Assembly: GCA_030272585.1 (NCBI GenBank)
Contig: BSYQ01000001.1
Location: 2,976,001-3,040,000 of the forward strand
Origin: Bryopsis sp. KO-2023
Taxonomy: Eukaryota > Chlorophyta > Ulvophyceae > Bryopsidales > Bryopsidaceae
Reading direction: 5' to 3'
Length of the DNA: 64,000 nucleotides
Shown here: positions 50,523 through 61,075 of the stretch, piece after piece
How the letters are laid out: each line of letters opens with the position of its first letter
Position numbering within the stretch: the stretch's first letter is position 1
Position numbers and translations under genes: made by a program
The notes under the pieces: model-generated
The model's database searches: none
The model's input: the letters and a program-made list of their open reading frames with translations, nothing else
What the model was told of the DNA's origin: nothing

Positions 50523-52056
50523 ATGAACGAGTTGTTCGGTTTCTGGTTTTGGGGGTAACGTGTCCGAGCTTGTCCGCTTCCTGATATGATGTATTGTGGC
50601 TTTTCTTTTTGTACCGACGCAGAGAGAAATTTTGTTTGATTGAAGAGCGCCTGGCTGAGAGGCCGCCGGGTTCGAAAATGTTTTCCACGCACACCATCGA
50701 CACTCGACATCATCAAGCCTTGAGTTCTCTGTACGCCGGTTTTCTCACCGTCGACGAGCCGAGCACGTATTCTTACGCCTCCAGCTGCCCTCCCTCCGTG
50801 CAAGACAATCTGCTGTCCTGCTGGTCAAATTTCACGTCTGCGAAGCGGAATTCGGCCTTGTCTGGCCGATCAGATTACGCCACGCATGCGGCTGCTGGGA
50901 AAGGCTTGGGGGACTGCAGCATTCTTCGCAGTTTGAGCTTAGGGTCGTATATATGGGCGTCCATGCCGAGATCAGCGAGCGCTGATCAGCTGGACGAAGG
51001 GGCGGCGTTGAATGAATGTATGGAGGCGGAATCTGGGGAAGAGGAAATTCGCAGCAGCGGTGGGGTGGGGCTGAAGCCGACGGGATCAATGATGCTGCTG
51101 CTCACAAAGTATGAAACCACTCTGAAGTCATTAGGCTTAACAGAGCCTATACGAGAACCTGCCGGAGAGGAGGACACCGATTTTGTGTTCAGCCGATGGG
51201 GATTTCACAATGGGCACCCCAAAGGACTGGACTCTGACATAGCTAAGGCTGCAAAAGTAGAAAAATCAAGCGTGCGGAGCGGCACATCCTCCAAAACGAA
51301 CCTTCAAAAGGAGGGGGGGAGGAGGAGCGAGAAAAAGATCAGTGCTAAGGGGCTGTCGGATGTGTTTGCTGCAAAATGTAATTGCATGCCATCTATGCCT
51401 TCGGCATGGAGGCGAATCAAGAGCTGGCGAAAGGACAAGAGTTACAGGCGCTTGAAAGGTACCATCCTTGATTACTCCTTCAACTCGCAGCAACTATTTT
51501 AACCTGGGTGGTCCAGACCAACTACCAGTTTCAAAGGCAGTCTATCATTTGTGGAGGCCGCCACCAGTTCTGATTGAGAACCCCCATAAAATCCACAAAA
51601 TCCACGTTAACTAATCAGAGGCAGGAAAACAGGCACCCACCAGGATTTGGATTCAGGTTTGCAGAGCCGGAGCCTCTGTGTCTGTCTCACAGTAGCTTGT
51701 TTTTTTAACTAGAACCAGCCGATCATAAACAGGGAAATCTGACATGCTGCAAGTAGTGGGGTTCCCTGACAACTGATTGACGCGTGTGTCTGTATGTGTT
51801 TTCTCCATTAAAAAAAACAGGGTCTGACAGGGATGAGGAGGAAATAATTGTGGCATCCCCACAGCGATCGTACACCGATGGAACCTCCGTGGTGGTTTGT
51901 CGAACCTTGTCCTTCACCAACAGCCGGACCTCGACGAGAGGGCGCCACAAGCACTCATCCAGCTGGGGAGGGTTTGGGGTCATAAATTCAAGTGAAGAAG
52001 AAACTGCAAGCCTATTGAGAGACACTGAAAATTCTACTAATAAGAAAGTGCTTTAG
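50523..52056 (+). CDS. Unrecognised protein, three exons
   Basis: Exons 50523-50554 (MNELFGFWFWG), 50623-51458 and 51821-52056 join with matching phase, giving about 367 residues. I know no family for it. Visible features are an aromatic start, a helical segment (CLIEERLAERPPG), serine-rich stretches with SRSP-like spacing, an acidic middle (NECMEAESGEEEIRSSGG), a helical block SMMLLLTKYETTLKSLGLTE, a cluster of basic residues (AWRRIKSWRKDKSYRRLKG) across the last intron, and a polar, probably disordered C-terminus with VICRTLSF-like serine sites. The basic/serine composition suggests a regulatory or nucleic-acid-associated protein; this is inference. No signal peptide or membrane helix is evident. 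Confidence 0.6.
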
Positions 52057-53199
52057 TCGAGGTTTTGCCAACTCAAACCTTGAAAGGGGGCGGTGTGAGC
52101 AGGGGGGAAAAAGTGGAGCTGGCAAAGGAATGTACTGCATAGCCCAATACACAAAAAAAGGGGAAAAGAAAAAATCGACAACAAACACTATTGTTTTTTT
52201 TTGGAAGCAGGGTTGGGGAAAAGGCAGTAAGGAAAGAAAAAGAAAACAAAGAAAATTTAGTCGGGGAAAAAAAAGGGGGTAAAGAAAAGGGTGCCATGCA
52301 GATCATTGCATCACGTCCATCTGTTTTTTTCGAATGAATGTTCGTTCTTTGGAGTTGTTTTGCTTTTTTTGGGGTTTTATACATAACACACATTCACAAC
52401 CATCTTGCTTCAAGGATGAACGATATTAGTCAGAAAAATGTCCTGCTCTCTTAGCTCCTTCTTTCTATTTTTTTTCGAAGTGATACTGTAGAAGTGAGAG
52501 GGCTGAAAAAGAACAGAAAAGAAAAGAAAGAAAAAAAGGGGAAAAGGACGAATGCGGTTTCTGCGTTCTTGTTTTCTGAAGGTGATTTGATGGGCAAACC
52601 ACGACATGAAGCATGAATAACTATTTTGATATTCTGTTAAGGATTGAGATATGTTTTATTTTTCAAGACCAAGGGGAAAAAACACACCGACAAAACTGAC
52701 CCTTTAAAAAAACAAAAAAAAAGGGAGGGAGGGGGGGAATTGGTAACAGGGTCTTGAAGAAAGACTGAACCATGCTGTAAATTTAGGTGTTTTTTTCCCG
52801 AGGGATTATGAGCGAAACGAGATGTAAGTGTTGCGAAGGGTATGCCTTCATAAGCAAGAAAAAAAAGGAGTCAGGCTCCTTGTGAGTTTGTGGCAAGCAG
52901 AAACGGATCGACATATTTTTGGGAGGATTTATCGGTTGTTTGATTGGGGGTGTACCTTGTGGCAGTGTTTCTCTTTGTTTTTTTCCAATCACGGCCAGAT
53001 TTGTTCATGAGTCTAAAAAATTTGTAACACCAGCAAAGCCTCTTAAAGCTTGCACTCCTGGGCGTCTCCTGGGCGTCTCAGAAGGGGGGGGTGACTTTGT
53101 CGCCTCTGTTCATGTTTTCAGACAGAAATCTCAACAAGTTGTTTCTTTTGACTGCTGCTTTGTTTTGTGTGGAGATTGTAAAGTCTTCCGTCCAAAAAC
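52057..53199. other. Convergent intergenic region
   Basis: The 3' flanks of two converging genes. The DNA is rich in A- and G-runs (for example 52180-52290, 52500-52545 and 52700-52740) and contains no supported exon. Confidence 0.45.
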
Positions 53200-54080
53200 T
53201 CAAGAATATCCTCTCCTTGAGTGCATCCTGTTTCTTGAACCTTTCCCAAGAAAAGCAGTAAGATCTTCAAGATCAAAATCTGTTTCCTCCAGGCTGGTGT
53301 CTATGCATTCCACCATTGCGTTCACCATGCTCCCCTGTTGGTGGAGCATAAAGTGGGAGGGGTGTCTTATTTTCATGATCATACAAAAACTCGTGTTCTT
53401 GACCTACCCACCTCGACATTGTCCCTGGAATGCATGAAGAATTTTCCAAGGTCTGTTGCAGTGAGCCTCTGTTTGTCGAGTCCTCCCATTGCATTGTAGA
53501 ATTTTTTCATCTGAAACAATAGGACACAATGAACTGACCACCTGCTCAAGAATCTCCTAAACTACATCTGGTTGATGGAGCGTGTGGAATGAACGAACCT
53601 CATCCGTAAAGTCTCGCAACCCTGCAAGCCATATCAACACATTTTCACACCCCCATCATTTTTCAGGTCAACAGCAACAAAACTAAAAGCGGGTTAATGC
53701 AATTGATGTGGGGTTTTGGGGGAAGAAACCCCTTCTTGGTGTGATTTTGGATAGCAGTTCATCAGACCAGGAAAACACACCTGGATCCGGGTGCACTCTC
53801 TCAATCATGCGGACCAACTGATCGAAGGTGACACAGGCACCCATCATCCCGATGTCGATGCTTGCCCCAAACAGTCTTGCAATGTGTACTGCATCCGACG
53901 CCTGCAGCAGCATTTCATTATTGAAATTATAATCATGTGGACCAAAACAGATCACTGACAGGAGAGGTAGTGAAACTTGAGTTGCCTCGAATTTCTCTTT
54001 GCTTCGAGGGTAAACAGCACGACAGACTGCTTGGATTTGGGCGATTTCTTCCTTGGTCAGCCCCCCCATGATCAGCTGCT
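53200..54080 (-). CDS. Small protein with degenerate EF-hand-like layout
   Basis: A probable start is the ATG near 54070 (MGGLTKEEIAQIQAVCRAVY); Gly-2 would permit N-myristoylation. The next blocks are RSKEKFEATQVSLPLLSV, DAVHIARLFGASIDIGMMGA and CVTFDQLVRMIERVHPDPG. Further exons follow at 53513-53408 (MKKFYNAMGGLDKQRLTATD, LGKFFMHSRDNVE) and 53340-53200 (MVNAMVECIDTSLEETDFDL, EDLTAFLGK). The helix-loop-helix periodicity, with short loops followed by 'T..DL..F' and 'DFDLEDLTAFL', recalls centrin/calmodulin-like EF-hand pairs, but the loops lack most calcium-binding acidic positions. Identity is therefore tentative. It is divergent from UTP6 across about 300 bp, and may have an additional upstream exon. 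Confidence 0.45.
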
Positions 54081-54381
54081 GAAATTTGAGGTTCTCGAGA
54101 ATTACCACTGGAATCGAAGGGTCAGTGTCGGGCGCGACCCTAGATATGATGCGATCGTTCTATTTTAAGGAGCGGATCCGCCCCTGTACATTCCTGGAGT
54201 GGTGGTGTTCGCATTGGGCGGCTGGGGTGGCATCGTGAAAGTATAATTTGCGTAGCAAATCACTCCTGACATCTGCGGCTGCTTCATCCAGCACATTTCC
54301 TTCAGCTGTTTTTTTCCCTTTGTTGGGTTCTCTTTCTTGGGGGGTGTTGGGTGTGGAATTTCCTGGAAGTGATTTGTCAAG

Positions 54382-57300
54382 ATGGCGGAGGCTGTGCAAG
54401 CCATGATGGAGAGCATGGTCCCTGGGATAGAGGCCCTCGAAGAAAAGGGGTACTTTTCCCAAGGGGAGCTGAAGCAGGTCATCAGCAAAAGGCTGCAGTT
54501 CGAATACCTGATCAAGGGTGCTGCCAAGAAAAAAGAGGATTTCATGAGGTATCTGTGGCATTGCATCAAGAAGCTTCTGACCACATTGCATTGGAATCAA
54601 GCGAAAAAAATGATCCATTTCAGATTCAAAGCAGCACTTGTGTCGTTGGCATGATTTGTGGTTTGTGTGTGGTTGAAGCTACATAGAGTATGAGATGAAA
54701 TTGGAGGAGTTGAGGCAAATCAGGCGAAAAAGCGGACCTCCAGGTAAAGCGTCACACTTCAGTGAAACGACCACCACAAGATCTCGACACTCCAATTGAA
54801 CAAAGAGGATAGTGAAATAACTGGCATTTTTCATCCCCCCCCCCACCCCCCCACAACACACACGCACCAATTTCAATGTTTTTGAGCATTCGTAAAGTAA
54901 GTTGATGTCGAATCCTTGGATTTTCCCCTTTTTTCTGTTTTGGTTTTGGAGTGTTTCTCATTTGGGGGATGTGCTTGCAAAAAAAAGGTAGAGGAGATGA
55001 ACCTGCAGAAAATTGCATCAAGAGGCACATTCACGGAATTTTTGCGAGAGCGGCTCGTCTGTACAAAGGGGATGTCCAGCTGTGGATAGAGTGGATTCAA
55101 TTTTGCAAGCAGACCAGATCAAATTCACGACTGTCAAAGGTACCCTTTCCACTCTGTCTCCTACTTATGGGATGGTTCATAAAAGGGGGAATTTTTTCAA
55201 AAAAAGCGATTCTCAGTCCAGTCTGGTGTGTTGTGTGCATTTTAGACATTGACCCAGGCACTTCGGTATAACCCCCAATGCGCCGATCTTTGGATTGCAG
55301 CTGGGCAATGGTAAGATTTCCGACGCATTGATATCTGTCCATTTCAGTGTTTTTTTCAGGCGATTTGAAAAAGTGCAAGTCTGACTTAATCAATCATTAA
55401 TTGCCTAGTCGGAGATTGGTGGTTGAACGATCTTAAAATGCTTCTTTTTTGATCTGTTTTTGTGGTGGTGTTCTCTTTTCACTTTTTTTTTTTGTTTTTT
55501 GAAAAGGGAGTTCAATGAAAGGGCCAATCCCAACTCAGCGAGAGCGCTCATGCTACAGGCAATTCGTATGTGTCCAAATTCGAGGCTGCTGTGGCTGGAG
55601 TACTTCAAAATGGTACGTGGCTTCATTCTGTACTGAGTATTCTGTTAGTCTTCCATTCGTTCATATCCGATTTCAGGAATATCGGTGTTTTGATTTGTTG
55701 CATGATGGGATTGATTTTCCAGGAAGTTGCTTATGCTCGAAGGCTTTCGGTGAGGAGAAAGATTCTGGGCATTGATATGGAGGAACCCGGTGAGTTTGAG
55801 TTTTCATGCTTACTTAGTGCGTGTTTTCGGAGCAAGACGCTGTCGAGGGTTTGAGCAGCAGATCGAAATCTAGGAGAGAAACCAATGCGCCTGCATTATT
55901 AAAGCGCAAAGCTGAGATGTTGAGTTGTATTGATCGAAAGGTGAAGAAACGTCGTTTTTTGCGTGTGTTGGATAGATCCAGAGAATTTGGAGGAGGAGGC
56001 CCAGGCGATGAAAACCGTTCTGAGCGGAGGGGTAGCTCTGCTGGTGTTTCAGAAGGCTTTGAAAAACTTTCCTGACGACTTAGAATACAGGAAGCAATTT
56101 TTGAAGCATCTATCGGGGATGTCTGACGATGCCACTCAAGAAATCGCTACGCAAATTTTTGCCTCCATAGTGGAAGATTTTCCTGAGGTGCGAAACGTTT
56201 TTTCGGTCGAGTTCCATGGTTTGGTGATATATGTCATGAGAATCTTTGAGGCAAAGATTTCAATGGTGGTGTTTGTTTCGCAACCCCCCCCCCCATTCTC
56301 ACAAAAAAGGGTGTGTTGTGTTGTGGTGACAAAAAAGGATGCGGATGCTTGGGATTTGAGGGCTAGATTTCGCTACAGCTCAACGCTTGCGAAGGCTTCT
56401 CAGTCAGAAGCTCTGAACAATGCCACAGATGTGTTTCTGGAAGGGTGTAGCACCGCTGCTTCGGAAAAGCTTTCGGATTGCCATCATGCATTTCTTTGTG
56501 AAGTTTGGGAGAGCATCAGGCAGGGGGGCGACGAAATGGAGGAGGAGGAGGGTGTTACAGAGAAGTGCATGTCGGAAAAAATGATGGAGTGTTTCGATGT
56601 GGCAGTGACGAAAAAAGTGGCTTCTCAGGCTTTGTTGATGGAATGGGTGCAGTTTCTATGTCGAATGAAGGGCGCAAAGGTGAGCCATGTTCCTCTGTAT
56701 TCGGAGTAACTTTCGTCCCAACCAAGACCCTGCTGGGAAATTAAGTTGCATTTCTCAGCTATGAAATCAAGGGGAAAAAGCTCCTTACCCTTCTCCGACA
56801 CCGCTGAGTGATTGATTGGGGTGTTGAAGCATGCACAGGTATTGTTTCTCTCATGAACTGAACTTTTTTGTTTTCTGTATGCTCCAAATTGTTGCATCAG
56901 GGAGGTCTAGCTGCAGCCAAAGTTGCCACAGGGCTGAAACCCACTTGCCCTGGATTATGGTGCCTACAAATTGACCTGATTTCCCTTTCCGAGACTAAAC
57001 ATCTCACTGGGGAGCAAATCATCGAAGTGTTCGAATGTGCGCTGGAGTCCATCCCAGCAGACCGATGTCAAGATGTGTGGTTGCACTGTCTGCATGCTCT
57101 GGTTGGAAGGGGTGCCGACCTTGGACCTCTGAAAGCGAAGCTTCTGAAGGAGATCATCATCCCGAAAGGGCACCAGGAGAGGCAGTGTTTTGACACAGTG
57201 CTGCATGCTCTCTTGCTGAGTGTCAGGTGGGGGCCGATGTCCTTCGAACAGATGGGGTTCTTTTGAATACGCTTCTTCCAGGTTTTGAAGAAGCGCCTTC

Positions 57301-57708
57301 AAAATGAAATCCTCCTTGAAGAAACATCAGCATTCAAAATACAATGATGATTTGAAATGTTCCTGGAATGTCATTTTCAATGCTAGGGAAGTGGAGGGGC
57401 TGTCTGCGGCACGAGAGTTCTATTCTGAGGCTTCGAAAGGGCCTGGCCCATCATCCCAATTCTTCACTTCAGTGATTTCGATGGAGATGGCTGCTGCTGA
57501 TGAAGGTCCAGAGGCAGAGGAAAGAATGAGCCAATTGTTCAAAAAAGGCATTCAGAAGCATCCCCAAGATGTGAACATGTGGATCGAGTATGCAAAATTC
57601 CATCGTACACTAGGGAGGGGTCTCGGCGAAATATATTCCAGAGCAATGCATGCAATGGACAAGGAGAATTACGATTTGTTCATGGATATGTACAAGGGGT
57701 TGAACTAG
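54382..57708 (+). CDS. UTP6: UTP6, U3 snoRNP / SSU processome HAT-repeat protein
   Basis: The start AAGATGGCGG at 54382 fits a strong Kozak context. The N-terminus has the UTP6 signature: MVPGIEALEEKGYFSQGELK, VISKRLQFEYLIKGAAKKKE, DFM, then across an intron YIEYEMKLEELRQIRRKS. HAT repeats follow in exons near 54988-55139 (IFARAARLYKGDVQLWIEWI), 55249-55309 (TLTQALRYNPQCADLWIAAG) and 55506-55609 (ANPNSARALMLQAIRMCPNS, LWLEYFKM). More helical repeats run to the stop, including CLQIDLISLSETKHLTGEQI (about 56980) and the final exon DVNMWIEYAKFHRTLGRGLG. UTP6 is a core component of the UTP-B module that builds the 90S pre-ribosome on U3 snoRNA in the nucleolus. Every conserved block appears intact. 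Confidence 0.93.
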
Positions 57709-58363
57709 ATGGAACAGAAAAAAAAATCGGGTCAAAAAAAATAGCGCTGTTTCACTGTGAAGAGACATAAATCATCTATAGAGCTTCAGTTTTGATGGCA
57801 GCGATTCTCGACTTCTTGTTGCAGACAGGAGAGTTTTCAATCTTTTTCATATTCTGTGACATGATTCTGTCACACAAAAACCATACTAAAATTCCATCAA
57901 GCCATTTGTCCAGGGTATGCCCCTGCAGTTTTTCCATCCACACCCCTGCACGCCTTTTCATGAAACCCTCAGAGAAAACAAAAAAACAGTCCCTCTCTTT
58001 GCCGAAGTCCAGCAGCTCCGGAAAAGGTCTGAAAATGCAAAACCAAATCTCCCCAAAATTTCCCCCTTCTAAGAGGGGGAAACACAACGAAAAATACACT
58101 CATCCATTTCCCATGATTCTGGACAGCTTTATCAGAACGCAGCCCCCCCCTTCATCCCCCCAGCATCCATTGTACCCTTGCACTAGATCACTTGGACAAA
58201 ATTGTACGAGACCCTCAATATCCCAGCAAAAACCTCTAATGAACAGTCATCTCTGCCTTGTTCAATCTTGATACATGTCATGTTCCATCCACCACATTTT
58301 TGCCTTGTTCAATCTTGATACATGTCATCTTCCAGCCACCACATTTTTGCCTCGAAAACGAGC
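57709..58363. other. Convergent intergenic region with a 47-bp tandem duplication
   Basis: This lies between the UTP6 stop and the stop of the minus-strand PLAC8 gene. It holds both 3' flanks and, next to the PLAC8 stop, the two-copy tandem repeat described separately. No exon is supported. Confidence 0.5.
58256..58350. repeat. 47-bp tandem duplication
   Basis: The unit CTTGTTCAATCTTGATACAT... through CCACCACATTTTTGC occurs twice in direct succession. The copies differ at only two or three positions (GTTCCAT versus CTTCCAG). It sits just downstream of the PLAC8 stop codon and would be transcribed if that gene's 3' UTR extends about 100 bp. Confidence 0.85.
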
Positions 58364-59485
58364 TCACACTGTGGGGGCCTGGCACTCTGCCTCCAGAAAG
58401 GGTATTCCAGTGGCCGGAGGAGCACTCGGAGCTGGCGAATTGGCTGAAGTTGGGGTGGAGACATGATGTTGATAGCCAGCATGTTGGTATACGGGGGGCT
58501 GATACTGATTATGATATCCATACACATGCGACTGAGGGGGACGCTGTGGTGGTGGGGTGTGAGCTTGAGGGGTGTGGGCCTGGGGCGTCGGCGGTTGAGT
58601 AAGCACCGGAAGGTATCTCGTCTGCCCAAACCACTCCCCACCATTCACGTTGTTCTTCTCCAAAGTTCGAACCTCTTGGCAGAGACTGCAAACAGGGCAG
58701 AATACCCACAGCCAGAAATCCTTGCATTCGCTACCGGGGAGCCCAAATCTCCTGCGGAGGGCGCTCCGTGTGCTTGCTCCGAGCAACACCAGAGCCAACC
58801 CAAGGAAGATCAGTGTGATGGTCTTGATATACCGAGGAAATCTGTAAAATTCGTCAAACGTGGCCTCTGTGGGCTCGTCATAACCGTCATACCCATCAAA
58901 TCCATCATAACCGCCATACCCGACCTCTCTCCCTGACCAGATCATCACCCCGACCCGAAAGAGCACCATCAGAAAGAAGAACAGCAGGCCCCAACAGAAG
59001 CAAGATTGCCCGAATCCACGCTCCCGAACTTTCCTATGGAGACACACCACATTCCCCACCACTTCAACACCTTTTTCTGTGGGTTATGAATTTAGGGAAT
59101 TGCTGTTGTGATTCTCTCCCTGTTTACTTGCAATCATGAGCAGTGCCTCCTGCAATTTTTTTTTTTTTTTTTTGAATTCAAACATTTGAGGTGAGGACTT
59201 TTGCTGACGAGTATGGAGCTGGTGTGGCAAAATCGCGAAAACCGAGTTCTCTACAGAAACAGCATCTTACCCATACAAGATGCAGGGAAAAAAGGTCCCT
59301 ATAAGACAAGTAGCCCATCCCGAACCATCGCAATCGCCGCAGCACTTCAGGATGGCACCATCCCAGGTTCGAATGGTGGTATTTTGAGCGACGACGGGAG
59401 GAGCGGAGGCGAAGCTTTGTTGATAAGGAGCTTGGGTTGTTTGCTGGGGCCCCTGGTATCCAGCCACAGTGGGAGGTCTATACAT
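58364..59485 (-). CDS. PLAC8 family membrane protein
   Basis: Two exons. The first (59485 to about 59270) begins MYRPPTVAGYQGPQQTTQAP, then WDGAILKCCGDCDGSGWATC and LIGTFFPCILYG, the cysteine-rich start of the PLAC8 domain. Exon 2 (about 59060-58364) has a transmembrane helix (CFCWGLLFFFLMVLFRVGVM), a tyrosine/glycine/aspartate loop (YGGYDGFDGYDGYDE), a second hydrophobic stretch (TITLIFLGLALVLLGA), then ALRRRFGLPGSECKDFWLWV and FCPVCSLCQEVRTLE. The last is the conserved PLAC8 C-terminal CPxCxLCQE motif. The tail is Pro/Gln/His/Tyr-rich. Plant PLAC8 proteins include cell-number regulators and cadmium- or calcium-associated membrane proteins. The long insertion between the two cysteine blocks is larger than in compact family members. 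Confidence 0.87.
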
Positions 59486-60083
59486 CAGGACTTTCTTTGT
59501 CGTTGCAGCAATACCTGAACAATTCCTGTTCAGCGCGCGCTCTTAGATTTCGCAGCACAATCTGCTGGCCTTCTTTGACGCGGACAGGGTCGTACCCTAT
59601 TCTTTTCTGCTCTTCGTACGTTTTTTTTGTCTCGATGAATTCTCAAAGAGAGTTCTTTTTGCAGATGGTTCATGCCTTTGAAAAGAATTGCTTCTGGGAA
59701 GCCCAGGAGTCGTCTGGTGATCGATGGATGTCAGTCAGAATGGAAGGAAAAACATAGGCATCTGAAGAAAAAACACCTCCCTTGGCCTTCCTCAGACCTC
59801 ACCAATCGCTCCAGTTCATTCTGTTTTCGGATGCAATGTTTTGCTTAGACTTTTTTACAACATTCCAAAGAGCCAGCACCGGCTCTGCCGAAAACAAACC
59901 AAAAAAAGCTGCATCCCCAACACCGGAGTAACCCAACTCTAGATAAACAATCGTGGAAAGACAATCCAATGTACAAATACACTTTTCAATTTTTTTGTGA
60001 AAACAGGGGATCTAACTCGATCGACAAAAAAGCAACAAACACACCTAACTCTAAAACTACACATACACAGAAAAGCTGCATCA
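59486..60083. other. Promoter of the PLAC8 gene and 3' flank of the BTB gene
   Basis: No coding exon is supported. The segment 59500-59760 is open on the plus strand but without a recognisable domain. The PLAC8 promoter and the BTB gene's 3' UTR must both fall here. Confidence 0.4.
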
Positions 60084-61075
60084 TCATTCTGACGGCCCAG
60101 GGTTCGACGACCCACTTCCCTCCACAATGGCTTTGGCACAAGGATAGCATATGACCTCATCATTGGACAATTGAACGCCACATTTACACACCCCTGCAGC
60201 CCCCCCTCCCACGGAGCCAGCCATTCTTGCAAGGTCAAACACAAGCCCTGCACTCAGTCTCTTATCCATCTCATCTCTGGCAATCGCCTCCTTTTGGTGG
60301 TCCATCGCCGAAGTGATGAACTTGAGCAAAATTGTAAAGCACTTTGTCTGGATGCTTCCCATGTCTGTCTTGTCAGCGATGGCCAGCCAGCGAATAGCAT
60401 CACTCTCGTCTCCAGGGTGCATCGGGGTTTTGGCAGCCCGGCGGCGATGGGATTCAGTCAGCAAATTGCCCACCGGGTAGCCAGCACAATGCATCAACCA
60501 ATCCTTGGAATTCAAGACCTCTCTCATGTCCTTTTCAATGCCGGGAATGTCGAATGTTCTTGCAAGCAGCCAAACCCCTGCCATCTCTTCTTTCTGGAAA
60601 ACGAAATCAACATGTGCAGCAGTCCACATTGAATAGATTTCTCACTAGAATTGGAGCCCTCTTCACAAAACCTGATGAAAACAGTGAAGAAAAAGATCTG
60701 GCGAAGTACATGTCAGCCGCAAATCTCATCGATCATGTCTGAGCAACAGCATCAAAAACTGGAAATTTTGCCTGGTAAACAGTCAGGCACACGGACACTT
60801 ACACTTTTTAACACCTCTCCTTCATGATAAACGAGCTTGAGAAGCTTCGACAAATCCTGGGCATCGACGCCTTCCAAGGGAACGACTGTTTTGTCATTCG
60901 GCCCTCCCATTCCCAGATCCACCAGCAATCTCCTGAAAAAAGAAGATTTCATAGACATGATTTGGGAATGGACTGGAAACTTTTGGGTGCCAGCCTCCAG
61001 CACGACATCAGAAGTGGAAACCATGCTATGGTCATCCCCGTTCAACACCAAATGGTCGATCTTCCACCCCTCCAT
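60084..61075 (-). CDS. BTB/POZ domain protein
   Basis: The ATG at 61075 opens MEGWKIDHLVLNGDDHSMVS, then the BTB fold: SDVVLEAGTQKFPVHSQIMS, MKSSFFRRLLVDLG and SKLLKLVYHEGEVLKS, ending at a good donor near 60803. An intermediate exon (about 60735-60640, containing ADMYFARSFSSLF) probably completes the BTB domain, but I could not fix its splice sites. The last exon (about 60600-60084) is helical and BACK-like (GVWLLARTFDIPGIEKDMRE, ESDAIRWLAIADKTDMGSIQ). It ends with a Cys cluster (VCKCGVQLSNDEVICYPCAK) that may bind zinc. BTB proteins commonly act as CUL3 ubiquitin-ligase adaptors. A substrate cannot be predicted. Confidence 0.88.

Noticed and set aside
54160-54618. Minus-strand open frame opposite the UTP6 start
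   Set aside because: The plus strand encodes the conserved UTP6 N-terminus; the antisense frame has no recognisable features.
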